Source: an uncultured Pseudomonadales bacterium
GTDB taxonomy: Bacteria > Pseudomonadota > Gammaproteobacteria > Pseudomonadales > Pseudohongiellaceae
Direction of reading: 5' to 3'
Length of the DNA: 5,734 bases
NCBI GenBank assembly: GCA_938082955.1
Contig: CALKDE010000337.1
Span: 1 to 5,734 of the forward strand
Numbering within the stretch: position 1 is the stretch's first letter; the number at the start of each line of letters is the position of its first letter. Positions 4,884 to 5,734 of this stretch are shown here, in pieces. The translations under genes and the position numbers were made by a program. Under the pieces are notes generated by a model. The model saw only the letters and a list, made by a program, of their open reading frames with translations. It searched no databases and was not told where the DNA came from.

Positions 4884-5734
4884 ATGTCCAACATAGCCCC
4901 TCCATTAGCTTTCTTCGATACACTTGATGAAATGCCAAACCCGTTTAAGCAGCCGGTAAAATCACTGCAGCACATCGCAGTAGGTACAACGCAAGAAGTG
5001 ATTGATGATTACCAATGTGCGGCCGAGTTTATCTATAGCTATCGCGGCAGCCCGGACACCTTTAGTACCTACAGACGCGAGATCGAGCACTTCTTGCACT
5101 GGTGTCTGCTTATTTCCAAAAAATCGCTAAAAGAAGTAGTTAGGGAAGACATCGAAGCTTATGTGGAATTTTCGAAGCAACCACCTACAACGTGGGTAGG
5201 ACAAAAGAATGTACCTCGTTTCCTGCTGCGCTTAGGCGAGCGCACCCCAAACCATGACTGGCGACCTTATGTGCATGCGAGTGGCGAATTTGCTACCTCT
5301 CAGGCGGCACTGCAGTCACTTTTCAGTGTGTTGAGTAGCTTTTTTAACTTTCTAATTCAAGAGCGGTATCTCTCAGCGAACCCAGTTGCCCAAATTCGCC
5401 AGAAAAGTAAATTTCTGCGAAAGCAGCAGGGTCAGGGGAAGATCAGGCGTTTGTCACCCCTTCAGTGGGACTTCGTTATCGAAACAGTTGAGAAGATGGC
5501 GGTAGAACAGCCACACGTACACGAACGAACACTGTTCGTAATGAACGCCCTCTTCGCCATGTATCTCAGAATTTCAGAATTGGTAGATACCAGCCGCTGG
5601 CAACCGCAGATGGGTCATTTTCAGGCCGATCAGGAGGGAAACTGGTGGTTCCTCACCGTAGGTAAAGGCAATAAAGAGCGAGAGATATCGGTTAGTGATG
5701 CGATGCTCGCGGCACTCAAACGCTATAGACTTTC
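4884..5734 (+). CDS. Tyrosine recombinase / phage-type integrase, 3' end outside window
   Basis: The frame runs open from ATG 4884-4886 to the window edge, giving 283 residues. An in-frame TAA at 4869-4871 bounds the start; the ribosome site is poor. It begins MSNIAPPLAFFDTL. Residues about 38-98 form a SAM-like core-binding helical domain (FSTYRREIEHFLHW, 60-73). The helix-rich stretch 140-167 (FFNFLIQERYLSANPV) continues that DNA-binding part. The catalytic domain starts near 189 (RLSPLQWDFV). It contains the first catalytic Arg 229 in YLRISEL and the beta-hairpin Lys 261 in VGKGNKER. The HxxR box, the second His/Trp and the nucleophilic Tyr would lie beyond the edge, so activity cannot be judged. 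A segment at about 100-139 (rich in W, R, P) sits between the two helical parts and lengthens this protein relative to XerC/D. No phage, integron or transposon partner is seen. It diverges from modA with 233 bp between start codons. Confidence 0.88.
   Translation, partial: MSNIAPPLAFFDTLDEMPNPFKQPVKSLQHIAVGTTQEVIDDYQCAAEFIYSYRGSPDTFSTYRREIEHFLHWCLLISKKSLKEVVREDIEAYVEFSKQPPTTWVGQKNVPRFLLRLGERTPNHDWRPYVHASGEFATSQAALQSLFSVLSSFFNFLIQERYLSANPVAQIRQKSKFLRKQQGQGKIRRLSPLQWDFVIETVEKMAVEQPHVHERTLFVMNALFAMYLRISELVDTSRWQPQMGHFQADQEGNWWFLTVGKGNKEREISVSDAMLAALKRYRL

Noticed and set aside
1..5734. CRISPR array, tRNA or rRNA genes
   Set aside because: No regularly spaced repeats of suitable length and no cloverleaf or rRNA-like segment were seen on reading both strands.

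Overview
The window holds a complete molybdate uptake and regulation locus. It is flanked by a small orphan lipoprotein gene on the left and by the 5' part of a tyrosine recombinase gene, cut by the window edge, on the right. The Sec/lipobox-type export signals, a ModE with two Mop domains, separate ModA, ModB and ModC proteins, and moderate base composition point to a Gram-negative bacterium, most likely a gammaproteobacterium. No 16S or other phylogenetic marker is present, so this is inference only.

Layout. Positions 1-218 hold no convincing gene but contain a 30-bp near-perfect palindrome (116-145). Positions 219-581 (minus) encode a 120-residue lipoprotein of unknown function. Positions 582-1208 form a long intergenic stretch with a very AT-rich core (about 720-800), a possible decayed or very small reading frame on the minus strand (807-1017), an AT-rich inverted repeat (1041-1059) and a structured, repeat-bearing leader just before modE (1131-1189). 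modE (1209-2030, plus) runs tail-to-tail into modABC (minus; modA 3880-4650, modB 3197-3880, modC 2118-3200), with only 87 bp between them. Positions 4651-4883 are a divergent regulatory region. It carries a good sigma70-type promoter for modA, a ModE operator covering the predicted transcription start, a second palindrome over the -35 box, and AT-rich inverted repeats in front of the recombinase gene (4884 to beyond 5734, plus).

How it works together. ModA is the periplasmic molybdate-binding protein, ModB the membrane permease and ModC the ATPase with a C-terminal Mop domain. The three frames overlap by one base (modA/modB) and four bases (modB/modC), so they are very probably one translationally coupled operon. 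ModE senses intracellular molybdate through its two Mop domains. The palindrome at 4662-4685 has 9-bp half-sites of ModE type and lies over the predicted +1 of modA, so ModE-molybdate should shut off uptake when molybdate is plentiful.

I do not see a clearly new biological system. The parts least explained by known families are the palindrome at 116-145, the leader before modE, the AT-rich inverted repeats beside the recombinase, and the orphan lipoprotein and small-frame remnant on the left.
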